This document shows positions 1 through 8,339 of a stretch of DNA of 32,596 nucleotides, piece after piece. The notes below the pieces were generated by a model. The model saw nothing but the letters and a program-made list of their open reading frames with translations, was not told where the DNA came from and searched no databases. The position numbers and the translations under genes are program-made. The stretch comes from Alphaproteobacteria bacterium (GTDB lineage Bacteria > Pseudomonadota > Alphaproteobacteria > RF32 > CAG-239): positions 1-32,596 of the forward strand of contig JAEEYV010000048.1 of assembly GCA_016288295.1 (NCBI GenBank), given 5' to 3'. Positions within the stretch are counted from its first letter, which is position 1. Every line of letters starts with the position of its first letter.

Positions 1-1
1 A

Positions 2-166
2 AAAGTTAAGCAAATCGCCAGCCCAATCGGTCGTCCGGCAAAACAAAAAGCCATTCTTATCGGACTTGGCTTGAACAAAATGAACAAGGTTGTTGAGTTG
101 GAAGATACTGCGGCAATCAGAGGAATGGTTAATAAAATTCCTCATTTGGTTCAAATCGTAGATTAA
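2..166 (+). CDS. rpmD: 50S ribosomal protein L30, 5' truncated by window
   Basis: Frame from base 2 reads [54 protein letters not shown], typical L30; position before rplO. Confidence 0.93.
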   Translation, partial: KVKQIASPIGRPAKQKAILIGLGLNKMNKVVELEDTAAIRGMVNKIPHLVQIVD

Positions 167-229
167 TAGTCAGGGCGGTGGTTTTGAGTTCAAGACCACC
201 AAGCCCGCTGAAAATGTTAGGTGAAGAAA

Positions 230-706
230 ATGAAACTTAATGAATTAAAAGACAACTATGGAGCAACCAAAAACCGCATTAGAGTTGGTCGTGGTATCGG
301 AAGTGGTAAAGGCAAAACTTCTAGCCATGGTCAAAAAGGTCAAAAAGCTCGCAGCGGTGTTGCTATCAATGGTTTTGAAGGTGGTCAAATGCCGATTTAC
401 CGCAGACTTCCAAAACGTGGTTTTAAAAATCCGTTTGCTAAACAGTTTGCTGTTGTAAATTTGGATACTTTGCAAACCGCAATTGATGCCGGAAAATTGA
501 AAGCCGATAAAGTTGATTTGGAAGCTTTGAGCAAGGCCGGTATTGTTAACAAGACGTATGATGGCGTTCGTTTGTTGGCACGCGGTGCAGTTACTACTGC
601 GGTTAACGTTTCAGTTAATTCTGCTTCTAAAGCTGCTGTTGCCGCTATTGAAAAAGCTGGTGGTAAAGTTAGCATTATTGCAGTTGAAAAAACTGAAACT
701 AAATAA
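230..706 (+). CDS. rplO: 50S ribosomal protein L15
   Basis: [43 protein letters not shown] is characteristic L15; ATG at 230 preceded by aggtgaag; ORF call at 221 uses an upstream GTG. Confidence 0.96.
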   Translation: MKLNELKDNYGATKNRIRVGRGIGSGKGKTSSHGQKGQKARSGVAINGFEGGQMPIYRRLPKRGFKNPFAKQFAVVNLDTLQTAIDAGKLKADKVDLEALSKAGIVNKTYDGVRLLARGAVTTAVNVSVNSASKAAVAAIEKAGGKVSIIAVEKTETK

Positions 707-727
707 GAACTACAAAAAAGTTTTTTC

Positions 728-762
728 AAAAAAGGGTATGGGAATTTCCATATCCTTTTTTT
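728..762 (+). terminator. Rho-independent terminator after rplO
   Basis: aaaaaagggtatgg-gaattt-ccatatcctttttt hairpin with one G-U and T-tract. Confidence 0.8.
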
Positions 763-800
763 GTGCAACAATAAGTAAAATTATATTTCATGTTTTTTTA

Positions 801-856
801 ATTTGAAGGTTCCTTGAATTTTTCGACAGGTTGAAAAATAGAAATGACAGGTTGGG
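801..856. repeat. Degenerate copy of short dispersed palindromic repeat
   Basis: atttgaaggttccttgaatttttcgacaggttgaaaaatagaaatgacaggttggg aligns to the copies at 11016 and 11590. Confidence 0.65.
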
Positions 857-1053
857 TAAATTTTGAAGACAGCTTGCTCAATAGGTTTACTCTTTTGGGG
901 AATGTTGGTTTATTTTTGAGGGAAGTTTTGATGATAAAAATTGAGGATAAAGAGAATTTTGTTGCAAAAAATTAATTTTTGTGTATTAGATTGTTCTCCA
1001 AATGGGCTGTTCGCGCCCAGAATCACGTATTTTAAAATTATAAGGAAATAAAA

Positions 1054-2409
1054 ATGGTATCACTTGCAGAAAAAATGGCTGCTAATCTTGATATGTCGGC
1101 CTTTAGTAAAGCTGAAGAACTTAAGAAAAGATTGTGGTTTACAATTTTAGCTCTAATCGTTTTTCGTTTGGGAACTTTTATCCCATTGCCGGGCATTGAT
1201 CCACATATCTTGGCAGAGATTTTTGATAAAAATTCTAATGGTATTTTGGGTATGTTCAATATGTTTGCCGGTGGTGCGTTGGCTCGTATGACGATTTTTG
1301 CTTTGAACATTATGCCGTACATTTCAGCTTCGATTATATTGCAATTGGGACAGTCAATTATTCCGTCTTTGTCAGCGTTGAAGAAAGAAGGCGAAGCCGG
1401 ACACCGCAAGATGGTACACTATACAAAGGTTTTGACAGTATTTATTACAATTATTCAAGGTTATGGTATTGCTGTAGGTCTTGAGGGTATGACCGGCGGG
1501 TCAAATATGTCAGCCGTTGTTATGCCGGGCTTTGTATTCAGATTTACAACCGTTGTTTCTTTGGTTGGCGGTACAATGTTTATTGTTTGGTTGGGTGACC
1601 AAATTACATCACGTGGTGTCGGTAATGGATCGTCATTAATCATTACGGTTGGTATTATTGCAAATATTCCGAGTGCTTTGGCTCAAACTTTTGAATTGGG
1701 ACGTGTCGGTTCAATGTCAATTTGGTTGATTTTGATGTTGATGGTTATGGTCTTGGCTTTGGTGTATATCATTGTTTTTGTAGAGAGAGCTCAAAGAAAA
1801 ATCGTTATTCAATATCCAAAGCGCCAGATCGGTATGAAAATGACTTCGGCAGAAAGTTCTCATTTGCCGTTGAAGATTAACCCGACCGGCGTTATTCCCC
1901 CGATTTTTGCAAGTTCATTGTTGTTGTTACCGATTACAATCGCAAACTTTTCGGCAAACAACGGACCTTCTTGGGTACAAACTTTGAGTCGCCTGCTCGG
2001 TCATGGTCAGCCACTGTATTTGGCTTTGTATGCATCATTGATTGTTTTCTTTGCATTTTTCTACACGGCGGTTGTGTTTAATCCGGTTGATACTGCAGAT
2101 AATTTGAAAAAGCACGGAGGTTTTATTGCCGGTATTCGTCCGGGTAAAAATACGGCTGAGTATCTTGATTATGTTATTACAAGATTGACGGTATTGGGTG
2201 CTTTTTATTTGACGGCTTTGTGTATTTTGCCGGAAGTGCTGATTGCAAAATTGTCAGTGCCTTTTGTGTTGGGCGGAACAACTTTGTTAATCGTGGTACA
2301 AGTTACAATGGACTTTGTGACTCAAGTTCAAACACATCTTATTGCATATCAGTATGAGGGATTGCTCAAAAAAGCTGCTTTTGTTAATAAGAAAGGCAAA
2401 AGAAAATAA
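1054..2409 (+). CDS. secY: Protein translocase subunit SecY
   Basis: Full-length SecY sequence (FRLGTFIPLPGID, ITSRGVGNGSSLIITVGI, GIRPGKNTAEYLDYVITRLT); many TM segments. Confidence 0.97.
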   Translation: MVSLAEKMAANLDMSAFSKAEELKKRLWFTILALIVFRLGTFIPLPGIDPHILAEIFDKNSNGILGMFNMFAGGALARMTIFALNIMPYISASIILQLGQSIIPSLSALKKEGEAGHRKMVHYTKVLTVFITIIQGYGIAVGLEGMTGGSNMSAVVMPGFVFRFTTVVSLVGGTMFIVWLGDQITSRGVGNGSSLIITVGIIANIPSALAQTFELGRVGSMSIWLILMLMVMVLALVYIIVFVERAQRKIVIQYPKRQIGMKMTSAESSHLPLKINPTGVIPPIFASSLLLLPITIANFSANNGPSWVQTLSRLLGHGQPLYLALYASLIVFFAFFYTAVVFNPVDTADNLKKHGGFIAGIRPGKNTAEYLDYVITRLTVLGAFYLTALCILPEVLIAKLSVPFVLGGTTLLIVVQVTMDFVTQVQTHLIAYQYEGLLKKAAFVNKKGKRK

Positions 2410-3080
2410 TGTTTGTTGGTCATAAAAACGGGATGCATTTGGTTATTACCGGTGCTCCCGGAACCGGTAAAGGAACGCAGGCCGGAGTTTTGAAACGTAA
2501 GTACGGAATCTGCCATCTGTCTGCCGGAGATATGTTGCGTGAAGAAATTAGAAAAGGTACATCTGTCGGTAAAAAACTGGAACCGTTGTTGGCTAAAGGC
2601 AGTTTTGCTCCTGATGATTTGATTATTGAGATGGTTTCTAACCGAATCGATGAAAAAGATTGCAAACAAGGTTTTATTCTGGACGGTTTTCCTCGTACAA
2701 TAAATCAGGCCGGCGCATTGGATAATATGTTAGAGGAAAAAGGTATAAAACTTAATGCGGTACTGGAGATTATGGTACCGGATAATGTTATTATTGAAAG
2801 AATCCTGGGGCGCTATACTTGTGCAACATGCGGAGAAAGTTACAGCGATAAATTTCATAAACCTCGCGTGGCGGGAGTGTGTGATATTTGTGGTGGAAAG
2901 AAGTTTTCTAAGAGACTCGATGATACAAAAGAAACAGTAGAAAAAAGGTTGAAAAAGTATCGCGAACTTACATATCCGACAATAACTTATTATAAAAATG
3001 AAGGGATTTTGCGCGGTGTTGACGGAAACGGAGCCGTTGATGTGGTCGCAAAGAGAATTGACAGCCTTTTGGAAAAATGA
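2409..3080 (+). CDS. adk: Adenylate kinase with Cys4 LID domain
   Basis: GAPGTGKGTQAG P-loop, LDGFPRT, LID with CATC...CDIC; ATG at 2409 overlaps the secY stop, alternative start at 2433 (MHLVITG). Confidence 0.96.
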   Translation: MFVGHKNGMHLVITGAPGTGKGTQAGVLKRKYGICHLSAGDMLREEIRKGTSVGKKLEPLLAKGSFAPDDLIIEMVSNRIDEKDCKQGFILDGFPRTINQAGALDNMLEEKGIKLNAVLEIMVPDNVIIERILGRYTCATCGESYSDKFHKPRVAGVCDICGGKKFSKRLDDTKETVEKRLKKYRELTYPTITYYKNEGILRGVDGNGAVDVVAKRIDSLLEK

Positions 3081-3110
3081 AAAATTTTAACGAAAGCATA
3101 AAGTTAAGGG

Positions 3111-3138
3111 TTGACACGAACAAATATTAGCATATAAT
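3111..3138 (+). promoter_or_regulatory. Sigma70-type promoter for rpsM-rpsK-rpoA
   Basis: TTGACA - 16 bp - TATAAT directly upstream of rpsM. Confidence 0.85.
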
Positions 3139-3203
3139 CCGCTTAATTTTGAAAAGTGGTGATCAACTTTTTAATGTTAATTTTAAATAAATGGAGATGA
3201 AAT

Positions 3204-3572
3204 TTGGCTCGTATAGCTGGTGTAAATATTCCGACTGCCAAAAAAATTGAAATCGCTTTGACTTATATATTTGGTATCGGTAGAAAAAATGCTCAAGATA
3301 TTTGTGCAAAATCGGGAGTCAACCCAGATGCACGTGTTAGCGATATGTCTGAAGAAGATATCGCTAAAGTACGTGAAGTTATTGACCGCGACTACCTGGT
3401 TGAAGGTGAGTTGCGTCGTGAAGTTGGCGTTAACATCAAAAGACTTATGGATCTTGGATGTTATAGAGGTTTAAGGCATCGTAAAGGTTTGCCGGTACGT
3501 GGACAAAGTACAAAGCAAAATGCTCGTACCCGTAAAGGTAAACGTAAGACTGTTGCCAATAAGAAGAAATAG
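3204..3572 (+). CDS. rpsM: 30S ribosomal protein S13
   Basis: [30 protein letters not shown]...[24 protein letters not shown]; start is TTG. Confidence 0.97.
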   Translation: MARIAGVNIPTAKKIEIALTYIFGIGRKNAQDICAKSGVNPDARVSDMSEEDIAKVREVIDRDYLVEGELRREVGVNIKRLMDLGCYRGLRHRKGLPVRGQSTKQNARTRKGKRKTVANKKK

Positions 3573-3589
3573 TAAGAGGTAGGTTCCCA

Positions 3590-3973
3590 ATGGCAAAAGC
3601 AACAACTAAGAAAAAAGAAAAGAAGAATATCACTGCCGGTGTAGCACATGTGAATTCTACTTTTAATAATACTCGTATTACAATTACTGACGCTCAAGGC
3701 AATACAGTTTCTTGGGCAACCGCAGGTGCGCAAGGCTTTAAAGGCTCTCGTAAGTCCACTCCTTATGCTGCACAGGTTGCCGCCGAAGATGCTGGTAAAA
3801 AAGCTATGGAATGCGGCGTAAAGACTCTTGAAGTTGAAGTTAAGGGTCCAGGATCTGGCCGTGAATCTGCCATCAGAGCTTTGCAGGTTGTCGGTTTTAC
3901 CATCACAACTATTCGTGATGTTACTCCGATTCCACATAACGGCTGCCGTTTGCGCAAACGTCGCCGCGTATAA
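3590..3973 (+). CDS. rpsK: 30S ribosomal protein S11
   Basis: [30 protein letters not shown]...[18 protein letters not shown]. Confidence 0.97.
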   Translation: MAKATTKKKEKKNITAGVAHVNSTFNNTRITITDAQGNTVSWATAGAQGFKGSRKSTPYAAQVAAEDAGKKAMECGVKTLEVEVKGPGSGRESAIRALQVVGFTITTIRDVTPIPHNGCRLRKRRRV

Positions 3974-4061
3974 TATATCTGGATAGTAGGGCTGCCTATC
4001 AGCCCTGCCGTCTTTTGATTTTCGTAAAATAGCATATGCACTAAAAAATGAGGGTATCCCA

Positions 4062-5072
4062 GTGATTCAAAAGAATTGGCAAGAACTTATTAAACCGACT
4101 AATTTAGAAGTTGTTCCCAGCGATGGCGGAAACAAGGCTAAAATAGTGGTAGAACCATTGGAGAGAGGCTTTGGTCTCACTCTTGGTAATGCATTGAGAC
4201 GAATCCTATTGTCTTCTTTGCAAGGCGGCGCTGTTACCGCCATTAAAATTGACGGTGTTTTGCATGAATTTTCAGTTATTCCCGGCGTTCGTGAAGATGT
4301 TACAGATATTGTGCTGAACGTTAAGTGTTTGGCGGTAGCAGTTCATAGCGAAGGATCTAAGACTATGACTTTGAAAGCTGAAGGTCCATGCGTCGTTACT
4401 GCGGCTATGATTGAAACCGGTCATGATGTTGAAATTATGAATCCGGATTTGGTTATTTGCAACCTTGATGCAGGCGCTAAAATCAATATGGAATTGTTTG
4501 TCGGCACAGGTAAAGGTTATGTTATGGCTAGTCATAATAAACCTTCAGATGCACCTATCGGCCTTATTCCGCTGGATACATTTTATTCTCCGGTTAAGAG
4601 AGTCGCTTACCGCGTTGATAATGCCCGTGTTGGTCAAGATACCGACTACGATAAACTGACTTTGGTTGTTGAAACCAACGGCGTGGTTACTCCGGAAGAT
4701 GCCGTAGCCTTTGCTGCTCGTATTTTGCAAGATCAGTTGAAGCCGTTTATTAATTTCGATGAGCCGGAAAGTGAAGTCGAAGCAGAGAAAGAAGAGTTAC
4801 CGTTCAACAAGAATTTGTTGAAGAAAGTTGAAGAACTTGAACTTTCTGTTCGTTCTGCTAACTGCTTGAAGAATGATAACATCGTTTATATCGGTGATCT
4901 GGTTCAAAAAACTGAGGCAGAAATGCTTCGTACTCCAAACTTTGGTCGTAAATCTTTGAATGAGATTAAGGAAGTGTTGGCTAAAATGGGAATCCATCTC
5001 GGTATGGAAACGCCAGGTTGGCCGCCAGAGAATATTGAGGAGTTGATTAAGAGGGTGGACGACCATTTCTAA
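4062..5072 (+). CDS. rpoA: DNA-directed RNA polymerase alpha subunit
   Basis: [35 protein letters not shown] and C-terminal [16 protein letters not shown]...[19 protein letters not shown] start. Confidence 0.97.
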   Translation: MIQKNWQELIKPTNLEVVPSDGGNKAKIVVEPLERGFGLTLGNALRRILLSSLQGGAVTAIKIDGVLHEFSVIPGVREDVTDIVLNVKCLAVAVHSEGSKTMTLKAEGPCVVTAAMIETGHDVEIMNPDLVICNLDAGAKINMELFVGTGKGYVMASHNKPSDAPIGLIPLDTFYSPVKRVAYRVDNARVGQDTDYDKLTLVVETNGVVTPEDAVAFAARILQDQLKPFINFDEPESEVEAEKEELPFNKNLLKKVEELELSVRSANCLKNDNIVYIGDLVQKTEAEMLRTPNFGRKSLNEIKEVLAKMGIHLGMETPGWPPENIEELIKRVDDHF

Positions 5073-5074
5073 AT

Positions 5075-5250
5075 CAAAATGCAGATAACGGCTTATCTAA
5101 AGCCAAAATTGCAAAGAGAGAAAATTCATGTACTTCTATGTACACTAAAATTTTCTCTCTTTTTATTTTGGCTTTATCTAAACCATTCTTTGCATTTTGT
5201 GAGGGCAAAAGGTGTTTTTTATTATTTGCCTCGTTCTTCGAGTTTTTTCG
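5075..5250 (+). repeat. Long-hairpin repeat element, copy 1 (hairpin 5075-5199 plus tail)
   Basis: Near-60-nt imperfect arms caaaatgcag...catgtac / gtacacta...tgcattttg; related element at 15137. Confidence 0.85.
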
Positions 5251-5269
5251 ATATCGAGGAAAAAGAGAG

Positions 5270-5370
5270 AAATTTTCTCTCTTTTTATTTTGGCTTTATC
5301 TAAACCATTCTTTGCATTTTGTGAGGGCAAAAGGTGTTTTTTATTATTTGCTTCGTTCTCCGAGTTTTTT
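5270..5370 (+). repeat. Direct duplication of right arm and tail of the hairpin element (matches 5148-5248)
   Basis: 101 bp aligned at an offset of 122 bp with two visible mismatches. Confidence 0.92.
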
Positions 5371-5806
5371 AGCGTTCTAGAATAAATGTGACCGGACCAT
5401 CGTTAGTTAAACTTACCTGCATATCGGTTTGAAAAATTCCGTTTTCGGTCGGGACGCCATGGTTTTTGAGTTGAGCGGAAAAATATTCGTATAAGGGTTT
5501 GGCTTCTTCAGGATGGGCGGCATTATCGAATCCGGGGCGGTTGCCCTGGGTACAGTCGCCGGCGAGTGTAAATTGAGAAATAACAAGGGCAGATCCCTTA
5601 ATATCTTTAACAGAAAGGTTCATTTTGCCCTGTTTGTCTTCAAATATACGTAAGTTTGAGGCTTTGCGAGCAAGATAATCAGCCTGTTGTTTTGTGTCAC
5701 CTTTGACAATGCCAATAAAAATGAGTAGCCCTTGTTTGATTTGTCCGACGAGTTCGTTGTTGACGGTAACAGAGGCATTTTTGACACGTTGCAACAGTAG
5801 TTTCAT
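5369..5806 (-). CDS. dtd: D-aminoacyl-tRNA deacylase
   Basis: MKLLLQRVKNASVTVN...GLLIFIGIVKGDT...ALVISQFTLAGDCTQGNRPGFDNAA...GVPTENGIFQTDMQVSLTNDGPVTFILE. Confidence 0.95.
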   Translation of the reverse strand: MKLLLQRVKNASVTVNNELVGQIKQGLLIFIGIVKGDTKQQADYLARKASNLRIFEDKQGKMNLSVKDIKGSALVISQFTLAGDCTQGNRPGFDNAAHPEEAKPLYEYFSAQLKNHGVPTENGIFQTDMQVSLTNDGPVTFILER

Positions 5807-6010
5807 GGCTTTTCTCCTTATGCTTAAGAGTGGCGGAGATTGGTTAAAATATTGTTATAAAAATGCTTGCAAATGTAAAAAATATTATATATATTGCGTT
5901 TACGTCTTGAGGAATCGGGCGTAAAACCGATATGTATGAAGGTAGTATCGGTACGGAATGATCCGCTTTGCCAGTCAAAGCACAACAATGTAAAATGAAA
6001 GGAAAATGCC

Positions 6011-6616
6011 ATGAGACATGGTGATGCACATAGAAAATTTAATATGCCGACCAGCCAGAGAAGAGCTTTGTTCTCTAACCTTACCTGCGCTTTGTTGACA
6101 CATGAACAAATCAAAATTACTTTGCCACGTGCAAAAGAATTGAGAACATTTGCCGATAACATGATTACTTTTGGTAAAAAAGGTGATTTAAACAGCCGTC
6201 GTTTGGCGTTGGCCTTTTTGCGTGATGAAGAAGTTGTTGCAAAATTGTTTTCAACCTTGGCAGAGCGTTACAAAGACCGCAACGGTGGTTATACTCGCGT
6301 TTTGAAAGCTGGTATTCGTTATGGCGATGCTGCTCCGATGGCTATTGTTGAGTTGGTCGACAGAGATGTTAAGGCTAAAGGCGCTAAAGATTTGGCTCGT
6401 GTAGCTGCTGAAAAGGCTGCCGCTGAAGCTCAAGAAAAAGCTGCTGAAGAAGAAGCTAAAAAAGCTGAGAAAAAGGCCGAAAAGAAAGCAGAAAAGAAAC
6501 CTGCTGAAGCAAAAACCGAGAAACCGGCTGCTAAAAAAACAGCTGAAAAGAAACCTGCAGAGAAAAAAGCCAAAGCTCCGGCCAAAGCTAAGAAAACAAC
6601 CAAAACTGCCGAATAA
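6011..6616 (+). CDS. rplQ: 50S ribosomal protein L17 with long Lys/Ala/Glu-rich C-terminal extension
   Basis: [45 protein letters not shown] is L17; tail from about residue 130 is low-complexity [18 protein letters not shown]... Confidence 0.95.
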   Translation: MRHGDAHRKFNMPTSQRRALFSNLTCALLTHEQIKITLPRAKELRTFADNMITFGKKGDLNSRRLALAFLRDEEVVAKLFSTLAERYKDRNGGYTRVLKAGIRYGDAAPMAIVELVDRDVKAKGAKDLARVAAEKAAAEAQEKAAEEEAKKAEKKAEKKAEKKPAEAKTEKPAAKKTAEKKPAEKKAKAPAKAKKTTKTAE

Positions 6617-6637
6617 TTCAGTAGATTTTGAAAAACT

Positions 6638-6672
6638 TAAAGGACGACTTCTTGCAGAAGCCGTCCTTTTTT
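6638..6672 (+). terminator. Terminator after rplQ
   Basis: aaaggac...gtcctttttt hairpin with T-run. Confidence 0.8.
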
Positions 6673-6946
6673 AGTTGATTAGAGAAACATATTTATCATA
6701 AAAAATCTTTAAAACTATTGTTTTATTAATGACATTTTAAAAAATGGCTGATAACATTGCTCCGAAGACGAGGCAGTGTGGATTAATTGCTGTTTGGTAG
6801 GTATGTTAGGGTTTTGCAATTACGACTCCGCCGTTATATGTCATAAAGAGTCTACCGGACTATAAACGGAACAGTTTTTACTAATTATTATCTACAGTTT
6901 TTATAGAAATCTTATTATAAACTTTTTTTAAAAAATCATAAAAAAT

Positions 6947-8236
6947 ATGAAACACATTAAATTCTGGTCAATTGGTATGCCGTGTATACTGTTGGCCTCC
7001 GTGATGCTTTACGTAGCATCATGCAGTAGTGATGAGCCGCCGGCTCCTGTTCCTAAGGAGGTTGTTGATGAGTGGGTTGACACTAATGTCACTTCAAAAC
7101 CCTTACCCGGTAGCAGTGGTACCAGCAGTGCTGGTACAGAGTTCTCCTACAAGTCAAGGATCACGCTTCAAAAGGATGCTTCAGGTGGAGCCAGTTATGC
7201 CCCTGCAAGAGGTCCTAAGAATGCGTCATCCAATGATGATGTAGAAATTATTACGGTTACGTTGAAAGATGTATTCCACAACCTTGACACCGCGATTGTC
7301 GTTCGCTCGTTTGATTTTGGACAGCCTACGTCCACCATTACTTATACGACTAACGGCAGGCGTAGTGAGGGATATGTTACTATCACTGATTCCGTAATGC
7401 ACTACAACGTTAATTTTGATGGTTTTTCATTTTGGTATACGCTCGAATATGAGGTTGCCGTCTACGACGATGGCGTTAACCATATTATCATGCCCTACCA
7501 TAAAATTAAAAACCTCAGAGACAACGGATTTAGTGTTGAGGATATGGAATTTGTTCTTGAGCCCAATAGTTCCGGCGGAAAGGATGTCTATCTGCGCAAA
7601 AAGATCAAACACTCCATCACGGTTGAGTTTAACGGCGAGGATTATACCTTGTACGGCAATGTTATCCTGAAAAAACATGTCGGTACTCACCCGTGTATTG
7701 TTGGTAGCGAACTGATTGACAAGGGTGTTTCGGATGTCAACAGTAGCGATATCCATACAACTTATACTACTTGGGCGAATGTAATGCACCGGTACTCTGA
7801 TAACAGTACAAAGATAAGAAAGTATGATGTAGAGATGTGGGGTGACTTAGGTTCCTCGCTACATGATGCAGTAGAACTCAGTTCCAGTGATTTAACTTTA
7901 AGTTCTATAGAAATTAAAGATACAGGTGAGGAACGAGAAGTATATTCTTCCGGCATTGTTTCCGTCCATGAGATTGCGAGGGAATTGGTTGTAACGTATA
8001 ATCAGTTTTCTTCTAAATACTCATTAAGTGAGTGCCGAGCTTCGTACGATGATGGTTTTATTGCATTTGATTTCTCATGTATAGAACACAGCGGTGCTAA
8101 TGTTGATTTTAGTTTACATGAGTATGATCGCGATGATTCTTGGATTTATTATTTGTTTAGGAGTAGAACCGAGATAAAATTTGGTGATGTTTACCATGTT
8201 TGTCGTGAGGAGTTCAACGCCTATCTTAAAAGGTGA
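6947..8236 (+). CDS. Putative surface lipoprotein of unknown function
   Basis: Signal peptide with lipobox YVAS-C followed by CSSDEPPAPVP; no Shine-Dalgarno, A-rich upstream; followed by a strong terminator. Confidence 0.8.
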   Translation: MKHIKFWSIGMPCILLASVMLYVASCSSDEPPAPVPKEVVDEWVDTNVTSKPLPGSSGTSSAGTEFSYKSRITLQKDASGGASYAPARGPKNASSNDDVEIITVTLKDVFHNLDTAIVVRSFDFGQPTSTITYTTNGRRSEGYVTITDSVMHYNVNFDGFSFWYTLEYEVAVYDDGVNHIIMPYHKIKNLRDNGFSVEDMEFVLEPNSSGGKDVYLRKKIKHSITVEFNGEDYTLYGNVILKKHVGTHPCIVGSELIDKGVSDVNSSDIHTTYTTWANVMHRYSDNSTKIRKYDVEMWGDLGSSLHDAVELSSSDLTLSSIEIKDTGEEREVYSSGIVSVHEIARELVVTYNQFSSKYSLSECRASYDDGFIAFDFSCIEHSGANVDFSLHEYDRDDSWIYYLFRSRTEIKFGDVYHVCREEFNAYLKR

Positions 8237-8250
8237 TTAAGTTCTAAGTT

Positions 8251-8283
8251 AAGCGGGGGGACAAGAAATTGTCCCCCCGCTTT
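8251..8283. terminator. Strong GC-rich terminator hairpin after the lipoprotein gene
   Basis: aagcggggggacaa-gaaa-ttgtccccccgctt, 14-bp perfect stem plus ttt. Confidence 0.88.
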
Positions 8284-8339
8284 GTTGATGCCCTGCAAAA
8301 TCCCCGTTACGCACCAAAAGTGCGATCAAACCGCAAGGT

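Noticed and set aside
397-771. Antisense ORFs over rplO, secY, rpsK, pgk, argS and others
   Set aside because: They overlap strongly supported housekeeping genes and show no recognisable protein features.
5075-5370. CRISPR array
   Set aside because: Only two direct copies of ~101 bp with no regular spacers; the sequence is a hairpin element.
5079-5380. ORFs 5079-5303 and 5138-5380 as small proteins
   Set aside because: They lie wholly inside the long-hairpin repeat and its duplication; Phe/Leu-rich translation is a by-product of the repeat.
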